NCBI RefSeq assembly: GCF_022581195.2
Contig: NC_061482.1
Location: 2,046,001-2,110,000, forward strand
Length of the DNA: 64,000 nucleotides
DNA from: Helicoverpa zea
Lineage: Eukaryota; Arthropoda; Insecta; Lepidoptera; Noctuidae
Direction of reading: 5' to 3'
Shown here: piece after piece, positions 19,706 through 31,260 of the stretch
Layout of the letters: every line of letters starts with the position of its first letter
How positions within the stretch are numbered: position 1 is the stretch's first letter
Notes under the pieces: generated by a model
Told to the model about the DNA's origin: nothing
Database searches by the model: none
What the model saw: the letters and a program-made list of their open reading frames with translations, nothing else
Program-made: the position numbers and the translations under genes

Positions 19706-20734
19706 ATGTAAAAAAAGAAATTACCTACTTCCATAAAATACATTAACAACACCTAATGCATTAAAAAAATACATAAGACATATCTAAAACTTTAATTTAA
19801 AAACGCGTAACACCACTGCATACATTCGAACCAACCGCATTCTTGCATCACATCCCACTAATGTTGAGTAACAGGGGCTTAATCCCCAATGCTTTAACAC
19901 GTTCCGTTATACCAATATTATTGTTTCACGAGAAATGTGCTGTTTAGTACCGGTAGGAATTGTGTTTCCATGTAGGTAGGTATTTTTGTCGTATTTTGAT
20001 TGAATATGCATTTGTGAAGTTTAGATGGGAACTGTGTCGATTAAAGCTGACTATTCGTATGTTTTTACTGGCTAGATAAATACTAGAAATGGTATCCACT
20101 GTTTTCCATAGGTTTTTCATGGTCCACCCGCGAGGGAACTTTTTACCACACTCGAATAAAAATAGCCTTTCTCGATACATGAGCTACCTAACACTGATTT
20201 CTTCTTGTAGGCCCAATTCCTATGATGAGCGGTTTTAAACAAGGAAATAAACTTTTTAGCTAATTATATTATATTGTTACCTGTAGTTAGGCCCAAAACT
20301 ACAATAAAGAAAGCCCACATTAGCTTACTGTTATTAAAAATCAAACTTCATTCCTAACAGGGATTCCTTCAAACGCATGTATTTTCTCACATTGTAAAAT
20401 CTTTTCAAATGTACAAGTATTTATTTCTAGAATTCCAAAATGCACGCACGGCAAATATTCGAGCCGGATATTTTCACCGCATCACTTCATATAAAATGCA
20501 AGGAAATGCTACCGGCGTTTCCGATATGGTTTACATTTTCAGTGTTCGTTGATTTGAGTGTGCAATTGACAGCTATACAGGCATAAAACTAAAACTATTC
20601 TTGAGTTAACTTGCTATGATATCATAAAGATGTAAATGATTCTATTTAATTTTGAAGCTTTGGCTGACCAGAATATTTAAGAATACATTTTGTGTGGAGT
20701 TATTTTGAACCTATCGCGCTATTGGTGGAATCTC
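19706..20734. other. No gene seen
   Basis: Moderately AT-rich; no repeat recognised and no coding signature. Confidence 0.5.
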
Positions 20735-21012
20735 ATCATCATCGTGCCCTTATGATGATCTCCCGAGCCTTTTCCAAACTATGTTGGGGTCGGCTTCCAA
20801 AGTAACCGGATTCAGCTGAGTACCAGTGCTTTACAAGGAGCAACTGCCTATCTGACCTCCTCAACCCAGTTACCCGGGCAACCCAATACCCCTTGGTTAG
20901 ACTGGTGTCAGACTTACTGGCTTCTGACTACCCGTAACGACTGCCAAGGATGTTCAATGCCAGCCGGGACTTACAGATTAACTTGCCATCCGAAATACCA
21001 TTGGTGTCTAAG
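20735..21012 (-). mobile_element. SINE type A, near full body, 5'-truncated
   Basis: Begins with the tail (ATCATCATC..GAGCCTTTTCC) and runs to CATCCGAAATACCATTGGTG, then TAAGATTTACTTAG. It corresponds to about positions 41990-42258 of the complete copy, reversed. Confidence 0.85.
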
Positions 21013-21879
21013 ATTTACTTAGAAATACATCCTGCCCTAAAAAAATATTGTGGTCTGCGCATACCTTCTTTTATCACTAAGTTATAGTTCATTGGGAATG
21101 CGAGTAAAAATAAAACCGCAGAGCACATATATCTTTTAATAACTACGCTTTACAATCTGTCTAGTACAAAGCTTATTAAGTCTCTAAGGTTTTATGTTAA
21201 GTCTTAGTATGCGAAGTGAGAAAATAAAACTAAATGGTCTGTTTTATTGACCACCTTGTAAATTAACTGATAGGTTTATACCGGCAGTAAATGGTTATAG
21301 GTTTTTAAAAGACTTCTCTTAAAATTTATAAGGATAGCAGGCTTTAATTGTCAGCATATAAATTAAACTTAATATAATGCTGTGTTTAAAAGAAAATACT
21401 AAATGTTAAAAGACCCTGGCTGACAGTATATTTTAAAGACAATTGTGTCCGAGTTTGTAGTTGGTCTGATACCAGACGATTACTTGAGCGGTATAATTTT
21501 CATACTACCAAGCATCTCAAACGGATTTATAAGGCCGAAAAAAATACCGGTCGTTTTTAAAAGAACGAAGACTTTAAAAGTAACCAAATATTTGATTTCT
21601 TTTAAGATTAATTCAATCAAAAAATATTCATCGTACTTACATTCAAGAATTCAGACGTATATGTTAAGTTTATTAGATTCCCACACGGTCTTAAACTTTA
21701 TTAATTGGTTAATTAGGAACTTGTACAATGTTTACTTTGATGGTAAAGTTAGTAACAAATTATATTTAAACTCTGTCTAATTTACTCTCTCTATATATTT
21801 ATTTTACTAGTACCAAGAAGTTATAAGAGTTGAGATATAGTATACCTAAAGTATATTATTACAAACTAATAAAAACTGG
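21013..21879. other. No gene; short GTCGGC-MITE remnant at 21445-21530
   Basis: 'gtttgtagttggtctgatac' to 'tcatactaccaagcatctca' is a decayed piece of the GTCGGC family. The 111-aa ORF at 21445-21780 starts inside it, is Ile/Leu/Lys-rich and shows no domain, so it is not called. Confidence 0.5.
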
Positions 21880-22135
21880 TTGGTTGACGCTTCTCGTGAG
21901 CAAAAGGCTGGCTCTACCTCGGACAAAGGATTAGCATGGCCATCCAACGAGGTAATGCTGCCAGTGTCTTGGGTACGCTCTTGATTGACAGCGATGGGGA
22001 AGAATTTTTTGACGCTTTTTAGATATAGTGTTTTTTTTTAATTTTTATTGTTTTACTAGGATTTTAGGAGGTTTTTTTGTGTTGTAAATATCTATGTATA
22101 CAACTATGTAAATAAATGAATAATCTTACATGAAA
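21880..22135 (+). mobile_element. LINE ORF2 C-terminus and 3' UTR
   Basis: The frame ...QRISMAIQRGNAASVLGT...DGEEFFDAF and a stop at 22020-22022 is the same C-terminal motif as at 743-822. The preceding 'ttggttgacgcttctcgtga' is out of frame, so this copy is broken. The 3' UTR ends near the A-rich run at 22130-22160. Confidence 0.7.
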
Positions 22136-22465
22136 AAAATAAAATAAAAAAAAAGAATAAAAACAGATCGGTAACAACTTTACTCACCACGAGTGGGAAT
22201 CAAAACAAAATTTTCTCAGCTTCTACAGGCCAATAGAGCTACAAACTTTGGCCTTACAAACTCTCGTCTACACAAATGTTCGATACACCGACAATTTTCG
22301 TCATTAACCGATTACCGCAAATTCATAAAGTTCCGCTAAGCACTGGCGTCGATATTTTGCTTAGAGACCAAAATCGAAGCCAACCCAAATGTACTAAACG
22401 TCCATACAAATACGTCCACAGACTTATAAACATATAGACATACCCATCGTCATGTCATATAGTAT
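22136..22465. other. No gene seen
   Basis: AT-rich, no recognised element. Confidence 0.45.
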
Positions 22466-22560
22466 CGTCCCACTGATGGGCTGCGGCCGCCTCTATCACA
22501 GAGAAGGATTGAGGTTTCCTCGAGATGTTTTTCTTCACATGTCCACTACAAATAGCCCTA
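22466..22560 (-). mobile_element. SINE type B / RTE tail fragment
   Basis: CGTCCCACTGATGGGCTGCG...CAGAGAAGGATTGAG followed by CCTCGAGATGTTTTTCTTCAC is a diverged reverse copy of the type B tail. Confidence 0.55.
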
Positions 22561-25153
22561 TATAAGTTTAAATAGAACCTCTACAGACTTAAAAACAGGT
22601 AGACACACTACATAGATCTACATAGCTTTAGATAGCTGCATATTCCATAGAGTTACATATATTTAGACAGACACGCGACGGTATTCGAAGTGAAACATTG
22701 CCAGTCGTGGTGAAACTAGCACCAGCATTCTATCAAAGATGCTGCAACACAAGATGTAAGACATGTTCTGAACTTGGTTTGTTAAGTTCCTAAGTGGATG
22801 CTGTGAGTAACAGCAAGCGTGGCTACGTACAACTAAGTTGGGATTTAGATCTGAACGATAGTTGATAGTAAATAGTTCTGAATGAAGCTTTGGTTCGAGG
22901 AGGACCAATAAAGCTATTCGCTGGCATGAATCAAATTACAGGCATTAAATGCTCAATATTGCTTAGGGCACAGGGTCCATGATTATTGTCCTTAGCTATA
23001 AGCCTAGTGTAACACCTTGTCAAAAATTGTGGACCGCAAATAAATGATCTGTATGTGAATATGTATAAATGTATGTAAAATTAATAATGTATAGGACGTA
23101 CTTAAAAACAAATATATTTTACCGTAAAATTAGAGTTTGACAAAGCTGTTACGATAAGAAATATTTAATTATTATAAAAGAATTGGCTTTATAGTAACTC
23201 ATTCATATCAGCATTTCATACATATTTTACTTTGACTTAAGTCATGCACCCATAATTTAGAACATAAAATGAGCTCAGCTCAGACTATAACAATATAGTC
23301 TTTTTACTTTGTACTTTAACGCATCCTTTTTAATTTTATTTCACTTTTACATTGTTGTTTACAAAGAGAATACAAGATATTGTTTCATTTTTAACAATTA
23401 AGGTAATCCAAGAATTCTGTTTTGTAAGAAAATGACAATACTAGTTTAAAAAAAAAAACTACATGACTCACTTTACTGACATGAAATTCCAGTAGTTTTT
23501 TTTTTCTTGGCAACGACCATCAAAGATGGTTATATGACAGCCTTGACAGCGGGGATTATCCGAAATATACAAATTTAATAATCATGAGCATTAAAAAAGT
23601 AAAGGTGCATCCAAAACTACTTACATCAGTCTTACAAATAAACTTACAGCATTTATACACCACATATTTTCACCTCAAAAAGCGTTTTAAAGCCATATTT
23701 TTCTTCACAGTTTCCTTGATGTAAACAACTTGTGTAAATAAGCTTACTGTTAACGTAAACACAGTCTCTCTACTCAATATTATTGAGGTTCCAAAGGCTT
23801 CTGTCAACAGTCGAGTCTCTCGGCTTCTCGACATAATACCCGACTTTCAGCTCTTTGAGTAAAATATTCCTTTATTTTGGTCCTTTAATAGCGTATTTAG
23901 GAATATTTTTAGGTGTTGTTTTCTGACACTAACGCGAATATTAGACAGTTAGATAAAACTACTTTTACGGATTTTATAGCGGTATATGTTTATTTATTTA
24001 ATCCTGACTGATTTTCTATTGTTTTATAATTAGCGACATACAAGAAGTTAAATCACTAGTCTCTCAAGTACCCATGAGTGCCAAGGTTCTATTCTGAACG
24101 TTTCAAAAGATTACTATAGCAGAAAAAAAGAAAATTTAACACACAACACATTAAAAAGCACACGGCACCCAGATCATTACATTAAAGGAATGGGTACATT
24201 CAAACAATTATATTTTTACTAGAACATAAAAGTACATAGGATAAGGGCAGGAGGATAATGGGATGAAAAAAATATTTTATGTGCTCATTCATTTTTGACC
24301 AAAAAGTGCACCACATGAAAAACTGCACTCAACGCCACTACATTTAAAATGACGCGATGGTTCTTAATAAACTTAAAAGCAATATACCAGGTAAAATATT
24401 GCATAACAATCACTTTATAGGAACCAAAGTTTTTATTAAATTATCATCAACACAACCCCTGTATACGCTTTTAAATGGTCCGGTAAATATTTTTAAGTAA
24501 ATTTATTTTTGTGAGCTTAAAACAATTCACTTAATACCTTCTACCTGCCTGCCTGCATAGGGCCTTTTATTCTGATGGGTTATAATGGATGGTGAATACA
24601 GTTTTCATAATACATTTATGTCTGACCTTGTGTGTTGGTATTTACTGGGTTTCAGGAACTTCGTAACTTGTTGATTGATTTTCCATACACATGCGGTTTT
24701 ATTCATTTACTGAGAATTATTTCTCTCACCCTGGACCCGGATGACAAGTAGTCTATCTTAGTAGACTCTTAACTATCTTTGTGTACTGTTCGTTTATGTA
24801 AATCGATTCCGTACCTTCCTAGTTGTCGTGAAAATACGTCAGACGGGCATTAAGGTACTTTCGAGTTTATAATATTAGTCAAGATCGTAATTATTTTATA
24901 ATTTTCGGCCATAATTATTTTAAAGTTCGATAGTTCTGGAGTGCTTTGAACTTAGATACAAAACCTACTGAATATCTGCTGAAATGTATCAAAAGAGTAG
25001 TAAGATCGTCTCTGAACGAATTAGCTAAAATTCACTTTCACTCGTCTAGCGGCATCTATTAAGCCTCAAAACAGTTTAAGGATATTCTTACATCTTACTC
25101 TTTATTACAGTACCTAAATTATTTTAATAACCCAAAATTTTCTTTGTCCACAG
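22561..25153. other. Intronic stretch, nothing recognised
   Basis: About 2.6 kb without a convincing ORF or repeat. It is AT-rich with poly-A/T tracts and ends in the pyrimidine-rich acceptor of the transporter exon. Confidence 0.5.
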
Positions 25154-25337
25154 TACCGTACGACCAGGTAGACACTGACTCGGCGCTCGTACAAATGTTC
25201 GCCCACGTGAACGCCCCGACTTGCAAGTACATCGTTGCTATTGGGGCCCTCGCCGGCTTGACTGTGTCTATGTTCGGGTCAATGTTCCCGATGCCCCGAG
25301 TTGTCTATGCCATGGCTCTTGATGGATTGATCTTCAA
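25154..25337 (+). CDS. Cationic amino acid transporter (SLC7A/CAT family), internal exon 1 of 3 seen
   Basis: 184-nt exon between tttgtccacag and gtaagtg. The frame reads VPYDQVDTDSALVQMFAHVN, then CKYIVAIGALAGLTVSMFGS and MFPMPRVVYAMALDGLIFK. The [15 protein letters not shown].FK signature and the preceding hydrophobic segment match animal CAT transporters (human CAT-1 has [20 protein letters not shown]). This is about the eighth membrane helix and the cytoplasmic loop after it. Such proteins carry arginine and lysine across the plasma membrane; in Drosophila the relative slimfast feeds amino acids to TOR signalling. The exon begins with two bases of a split codon and ends AA, completed by the next exon (F-K). 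GC content is clearly higher than the flanks. Earlier exons are not in the window. Confidence 0.93.
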
Positions 25338-25561
25338 GTAAGTGTACCTATTTTTGTTTTATGAATAGTTTGTTCACCATGTTGAACAAGCGTCCAGAGG
25401 GATGGACGCACATGTATAAAAAGTAGCTTATACAACTTCGTCATGTTTCAGTCGTGTCTTTAGGGATGTAGGCACATAGAAAGTAGCTTATAGATTATTC
25501 AAACATTGTGAGCCGTCCAATATCATCTATTATATCATTACCCAATAGTCTTAGCGTGAAA

Positions 25562-25716
25562 GAATCATTATCTCCCGATCCTTTTCTGAACAATGCTGGG
25601 GTCGGCTACCAGTCTGATCGGATGCAGCTGAGTACCAGTGTTTTACAAGGAGCGACTGCCTACCTGACCTTCTCAAGCCAGTTACCCGAGCATCCAAATA
25701 CCGCTTGGTAAGACTG
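25562..25716 (-). mobile_element. SINE type A, 5'-truncated, 17-bp target duplication
   Basis: The flanks ATAGTCTTAGCGTGAAA (25545-25561) and ATAGTTTTAGCGTGAAA (25717-25733) differ at one base. The insert is the reversed type A tail half, ending at 'ggtaagactg'. Confidence 0.88.
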
Positions 25717-25733
25717 ATAGTTTTAGCGTGAAA

Positions 25734-27496
25734 AACTACTTACGACATGATATTTACGTTATGATATTTGCGTACATTCACACGAGCTTTCGCATTCATA
25801 GTAAACCCCTCTGAAACTAGATTTTAATCATCATTTACATACAAGACGAACAAACGCAAAGAAACAGATTGCAAATCGCCAAACCAATATTCAATATCAT
25901 TTCACAAACGTATCTAAATATGATCATAGGGTTAGAAAAATCACCCACAGACACGCAAAACCCGTTTATTTGATAGATAGACAACCATTCGGCTTATTGC
26001 TATATTCAGGAACATTGTACACACAGACGTACACCCGGCCCGTACGGCGTCCCGGCGGACGTAGACACGGCTATGACACGTCGTAAAAATATATTAAATC
26101 CTCTAGGTAAAACTTTGATATATGCGAACCGCTGACATCTGTCGCTCGGGATTGCGATCGGTAAATAAAATTCATAAGCTGGTTACTTTATGTTTTGACT
26201 ATCTTTTGTCAAGTAGTTTTTTTTTGGTCTATAGTTAATCAGAATAACGTTGGGATCGGCCTAATGACTACCTTATTTCTGCAATTCATATCAATCAATT
26301 ACCGTCCACTTCTGAACGTAGGCCTCCCAACTGTATATACATCCCCCCATCTGTAATTTGAATTAGTATAATTTTCATATTTTTTTTATCATGATGGAAA
26401 ATTCTGACTTTTGACTATGTCATAAATATACCCATAAGTAAGCAGGTGAAACATTCAATCGATTGAAAATTGACAGTAATAGTACCCATGAGTCTCTCTA
26501 TTAATTTTAGACTTTCAAATATCAATATACATAAATCATAAAATCAACTAAAATCTTAGTTAAATGCAATACCTGTAACACAGTTGAACTTAAACCAATA
26601 GTTGATTCAACAGTTAACCAAACCAACGTGCGGTATCGCGGCTACGTCAATAATTGCCTACACTTGCTCTTTGACGCGCCGACGCTCTCTCGATAGCTGT
26701 CGAGGTTAATTAAAACCGCTTTAGTTAACTGTAGGTTTTAAGTAACTGCAGATAAAAATTTTGAACTGGTGTCTTTTTTAGCAATTGGTTTGGAGACTCA
26801 GAAATTTGATTTTACAGTGAATGCAGTACCTAAAATATATACAGTTTTTGTATGCTTTTTTATTTATTTAATTAGGTACACCAACGACATTTTAAAAAAA
26901 AACTTATTTATTTATTTTATCCTCCATACAGAGCAAAAACGTCACTTAAAAGTGCACACACCTTTCATTTGGAAAGTTACACTCATAAACACATGATATT
27001 GGATTACATCAATACAATAAATTCGAAAAAGAAAACAAAAATAAAGACAGAGAAAAAGGCCTGTATTTAATTGCATTTTTATTAATGCAGGTCTACAAAA
27101 TCTTCAGTCAAATTACAATTATTATATCTCATTCATAACTATGTACCTCACGTTCAAAAATTTATGTGTAGATATTATTATTCTATCTCAATCCTAACTA
27201 TGTCTAACACGTCCCAAAGTCCTAGAAGTCACCTCCAATAATAACATAGTTGAAACACTGCATGCTCGTATACTTTACTAGTAATTACTCGGATAGAGTG
27301 AGCCCGTTAATTTAACTAAATTGCTCTTTCCAGCGACCCAACGATGCGACGTACTAATTTGAATGAGATTGCATTTTCCAGCCTGTTCATATATTTACAT
27401 CACAAATATAAATTAGACTGTGACAATAGATTATTTTGAATTCCACCTACATAAGCCCTACTCGTCATCATATTCCCATTTGGTCATCGTTTCATG
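25734..27496. other. Intron, one short LINE-tail fragment
   Basis: 26290-26345 holds 'accgtccacttctgaacgta' and 'ggcctccca', a common reverse LINE tail. Otherwise it is AT-rich with no gene. The 75-aa ORF at 26769-26996 is low-complexity. Confidence 0.5.
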
Positions 27497-28310
27497 TTGC
27501 TACACTGATGAATTCAGTAGAATTATTATTATCAATGGCACTCAAATGTTTCATATCCGTAATACTTCTCGATGACACGAAATTAAATTCCCTTTAGACA
27601 TACATTTCTCTTTGTGGGTATTACAAGCAGTACCCGATTCGTCACGCTTTTAATGAATACTCTAGTGAACCGGTTCGGTATGAATTAAATTCTTACTATC
27701 GTCAATGAATAATGCTTTGATAATGCTGCATCGATGTATTCAGTGCAGTACACAAAATTAAATTCCCTTTAGACATACATATATTTCTCTTTGTATTAGG
27801 TATTAGACGCAGTGCCTGATTAGTCACGGTTTTGAGGAATACTCTAGTGGACGGGTTCGGTATGAATTAAATTCTTACTATAGTAAATGAATAATGCTTT
27901 GATGATGCTACACTGATGCATTCAGTGGAATTATTATCAATGCACCTGAAAGGCTTCATATTCGTAATACTACCCGGTGACAGACATACATTTCTCTTTG
28001 TGGGTATTATAAGCAATGCCCGATTCGTCACGATTTTGATGAATACTCTAGTGGACCGTTTCGGTATGAATTAAATTCCTACTATCGTTAGAATGATGCT
28101 GCATCGATGTATTCAGTGGAATTATTATCAGCGAGTTCAAAAGGCTTTATATTCGTAATACTGCCCGGTGACACAAAATGGAATTCCCTTTAGACATATT
28201 TCTCTCTGTGGGTATTACAAGCAATGCCCGATTCGTCACGATTTTAATGAATACTCTAGTGGACCGGTTCGACATGCATTAAATTCTCACTATCGCCAAT
28301 GAATAGTGCT
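27497..28310 (+). repeat. Minisatellite-like tandem array, four units of ~180-225 bp
   Basis: Units begin 'tgctacactgatg.attcagt' or 'tgctgcatcgatgtattcag' at about 27497, 27723, 27905 and 28095. Each contains ATTTCTCTTTGTGGGTATTA-like, CCCGATTCGTCACG, AATACTCTAGTGGACC and GGTTCGGTATGAATTAAATT. Unit lengths differ through internal deletions, and the units are moderately diverged. Confidence 0.88.
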
Positions 28311-28979
28311 GGCAAATCCCTCTGGTTCATTGAGTTATTGGAAATGGAATTTACCAGTAATTTCCAAAATTTGGAGTCTATGAGCACTCTCAAAGCAAAT
28401 GCTTTTCATGGAAATACTCGCTTTTACAGCAAAGGGCTTATTTCTGTTCTGAAATTCAGATGAAAATACAGGAATAATAGAGAATAATGCGTCAAAGGTT
28501 TTGTCTGCATTTGTGTTTCTTGCTCTATGCTACAGCGAAGATTCTTTGAGCTACTAATATTACTATTGTTTTTACAAAAATGTCATAACTGTGGAAAAGA
28601 AACTTGATAAGTATGTTGTCAATTTAAAAAAAGTTTAACGGACGTACTACACGGGGTTTGTATATTTTGTTTAAATACTTTAATAACTTTTTTGTAATAA
28701 TACCTTTAATGTCAAGTCAGAACGATATTACTATAAAAATCAACCAACTTCAACCTAATTTAACCACAAAAGAAAATCACATATTTTTTTACTCTCCCAA
28801 ATAATCCTCTACGTTTAATTTCCTGAGTGCACAAACAGGGTTTAAAAGCACAACACACAAGTGCAACACTAATATTGTTCTTAACTTAATTAGATAAACT
28901 GAATTTCCCGTCCACTTTCAGAAACACATTACATTAGCTACGCAAATAATACAAAGTACAATTAAACCTTTAGAGTAAC
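28311..28979. other. Intron, no gene seen
   Basis: AT-rich, nothing recognised. Confidence 0.5.
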
Positions 28980-29199
28980 ACACTGCAAACTTTTAGTCGG
29001 CCGACCGGCAGCCCGTTTGGTAGGATTTTTTTTTTAGAAAATCTTTAATTTAATCTAAGTTTTTAGTCGGTCTGATAGCTGCGGTATAGCGGTACAAATA
29101 ACTGACCGTTGTTACGTTTCTACTTACATTCATTTTTATTCTGTTTTATGACTAAAAGTCAATTATCAGCCGACTAAAAGTTGGTTGTGTGTGTCCGAT
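28980..29199. mobile_element. GTCGGC-ended MITE, the most complete copy
   Basis: Left CACTGCAAACTTTTAGTCGG then CCGAC; right TATCAGCCGACTAAAAGTTG then GTTGTGTGTG. The ends are inverted. The interior holds TTTTTAGTCGGTCTGATAGC. Length is about 220 bp and there is no coding capacity. Confidence 0.75.
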
Positions 29200-29554
29200 C
29201 CTAGAGTATAGACTGTATCTATTCTTATGCGATCACTTCGTATGAAACGTTAATTACTAATGCAGTGGATGCATATTTTGTATTTAATTCAGATATCCTT
29301 TTGACATAAAAGCAATTCTGGTTTATGGAACTGCTAAGTAAGTAAGTATAAACAGATAATAAATAATGTAATTCTGACACATAAGCCGTATTATTGCCAA
29401 GTTATAATCAAAATTCTCAAAGCCGGTTGCGCGTGAAGAATTAAAGATCATCTCAAAAAACTTCCGCATCTAAAATACTTCTGTAAATAAAGAAAAATAA
29501 CCGGTGAAACTTTTATGCACAGAAGAAATACATTTATAATATCTACAATAAAAA

Positions 29555-29665
29555 AAAACTAATATATATTAAAAAAAACGAAAACTAAAAAGCGTCAAAA
29601 ATTCGTCCCCACCGCTGTAGACTGGGAGCTGCGCAAGAGGTTGGCAGCATTACCTCGTTAAAAGT
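29555..29665 (-). mobile_element. LINE ORF2 C-terminal fragment
   Basis: On the minus strand, RGNAANLLRSS...GTNF then AT-rich 3' UTR, related to the 21880 LINE tail. It is truncated and frame-broken. Confidence 0.55.
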
Positions 29666-29896
29666 GACTGACCTTGAATTTAAATTTGACCCAACGAGCA
29701 TGGTGATGAACAGTTTCTAATTAAGATTACACATATGTAGTTCCCACCATTAAGCCTTGAACCAATAATTCGAGCAACTGTATTAAACCAGAGGTATTTC
29801 CACGAGTATTCAGCGGTATTGGTCGGTATTAACCAACGATGTGCGCCCAAATTATCAACACAATTCCGAATTCTAGTGCTATATTTAGAAACGGCC

Positions 29897-30279
29897 ATAG
29901 AGTAAGGAAAGATAAACTGAAACAGATATGCTACAATGCAGGTAGGTCGGACGCCTTCTGCTAGGTCAAATTCGCACGGTATGCATGACCAAGACGATCA
30001 GTTACGAAAGAACTAACGAGGCGTTCGGGTTCTTTGAGACATCTGTCAATGATTCTTGGTATTACATAAAATGCTCCAAAGAAAGCGTATAAGGGCGAAA
30101 ACAGCAGTTCCTCGTCTCCCGCTCATCGGCATTTTGGCGCGCCACTTTCTTAGGCAACCTGCATTCTCCGCGTGAGAGGAGGCCGCAGCCCAGCAGTGGG
30201 ACGATAAAAGGCTGCAACAGTAACTTTCTTAGGCGATTTTCTGTCATGGCACCTCCGCTAGTCATTTTGTTCTCCTTGG
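29897..30279. mobile_element. hAT-like MITE with nested SINE/LINE tail
   Basis: The flanking 8-bp duplication AAACGGCC is exact (29889-29896 and 30280-30287), diagnostic of hAT-type insertion. The ends are AGTAAGGAAAGAT.. and ..CTAGTCATTTTGTTCTCCTT. It belongs to a family of six copies in this window. A 68-bp segment inserted at 30155-30222 lies between two copies of ACTTTCTTAGG. Confidence 0.85.
30155..30222 (+). mobile_element. 68-bp 5'-truncated retroelement tail inside the hAT-like MITE
   Basis: CTCCGCGTGAGAGGAGGCCG, CAGCCCAGCAGTGGGACGAT and AAAAGGCTG is the type B SINE / RTE tail. The 11-bp target duplication ACTTTCTTAGG (30144-30154, 30223-30233) is exact, so it is younger than its host element. 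Confidence 0.88.
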
Positions 30280-30589
30280 AAACGGCCCATATCGGCTTTA
30301 TTTTGCCTATTCAATGTACTAGCGTGATTAATTTTGAAATACTGGGAAGGTACTTCATATGATTTGAAGTGGTATTGAGTATTAATGTTTCCGTGTTTCG
30401 ATAGGCATGTTAGATGGTCATTTATGCATATTTGGCCGTCATTGTGAGGTCAATTAGGCAGCCACTCCATATATACTCATACATACTTAGATGAATGTGT
30501 ACTGGAAACTGATCCCAAATGGTCAGAGTTTGTTATACACTTTCAATATCATTTAATGTTTTTGACTTAATATTATTATTTATCACCAT

Positions 30590-30690
30590 CCTTTGTAATT
30601 GTGCCGCTGCTCGATCTCTTCTCATACGAAGAAAGAATGAGCGTTAATCACCAGGTGTGCTCAAGACAGGTTGGCAATTCAGAATCATTG
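30590..30690 (-). mobile_element. SINE type B tail, decayed
   Basis: GTGCCGCTGCTCGATCTCTT..GAATGAGCGTTAATCACCAG..GTGTGCTCAAG parallels 43510-43570 in the same orientation. Confidence 0.6.
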
Positions 30691-30955
30691 ACTTATTTAT
30701 TTATCCTCAACAAATAAATGAATACACCAAAAGATGCCATTTCCGCGCGATTAGAACAAAAAATCTCACAAATAATGTATTTACAAATCAGCTTCGCAAA
30801 CTGGCCTCATCGTTGAAAGAATTGGTATTCTAAAGCCGCTTAAAGTTTCCAACAGCGAGATAAATTGCTGGTACTTGCGCTAACTAAAGCGCTTAGGGAA
30901 AAACAAAAACGCTCAGCGCTGCATTTTCCAATACTGCTTTTTCATCTGTATGAAA

Positions 30956-31260
30956 CACGGAGTAAGGAAAGATGAACGGATATGCCATAATGCACGTAGG
31001 TCGAAGCCTCTTTCTATGTCAAATCCGTACGGTGGACATAACCAAAAGGATGACTTACGAGTGAATTGACAAGGCGTTCGGGTTCTTTGACAGATCTGTC
31101 CACGAATATTGGTATTACAAAAGTGGTCGAGTCCTAAGAGAGGCTTGTAAGGGCGTAAACAGCAACGTTCCTCGTCACCCGCTCACCCGCATTTTGGTGC
31201 GCTACTTTTCATAGGCGATTTTCCGTAATGGCACCTCCGCTAGTTATTTTATTCTCCATG
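30956..31260. mobile_element. hAT-like MITE copy
   Basis: CACGGAGTAAGGAAAGATGA at the left and TAGTTATTTTATTCTCCATG at the right. Flanks GTATGAAA and ATATGAAA agree at seven of eight bases as an 8-bp duplication. Confidence 0.82.

Noticed and set aside
21445..21780. 111-aa + strand ORF
   Set aside because: Starts inside a GTCGGC-MITE remnant, has biased composition and no domain or splice context.
27497..28310. Regularly spaced repeats considered as a CRISPR-like array
   Set aside because: Units of about 200 bp are contiguous tandem repeats without unique spacers, and the genome is that of an insect.
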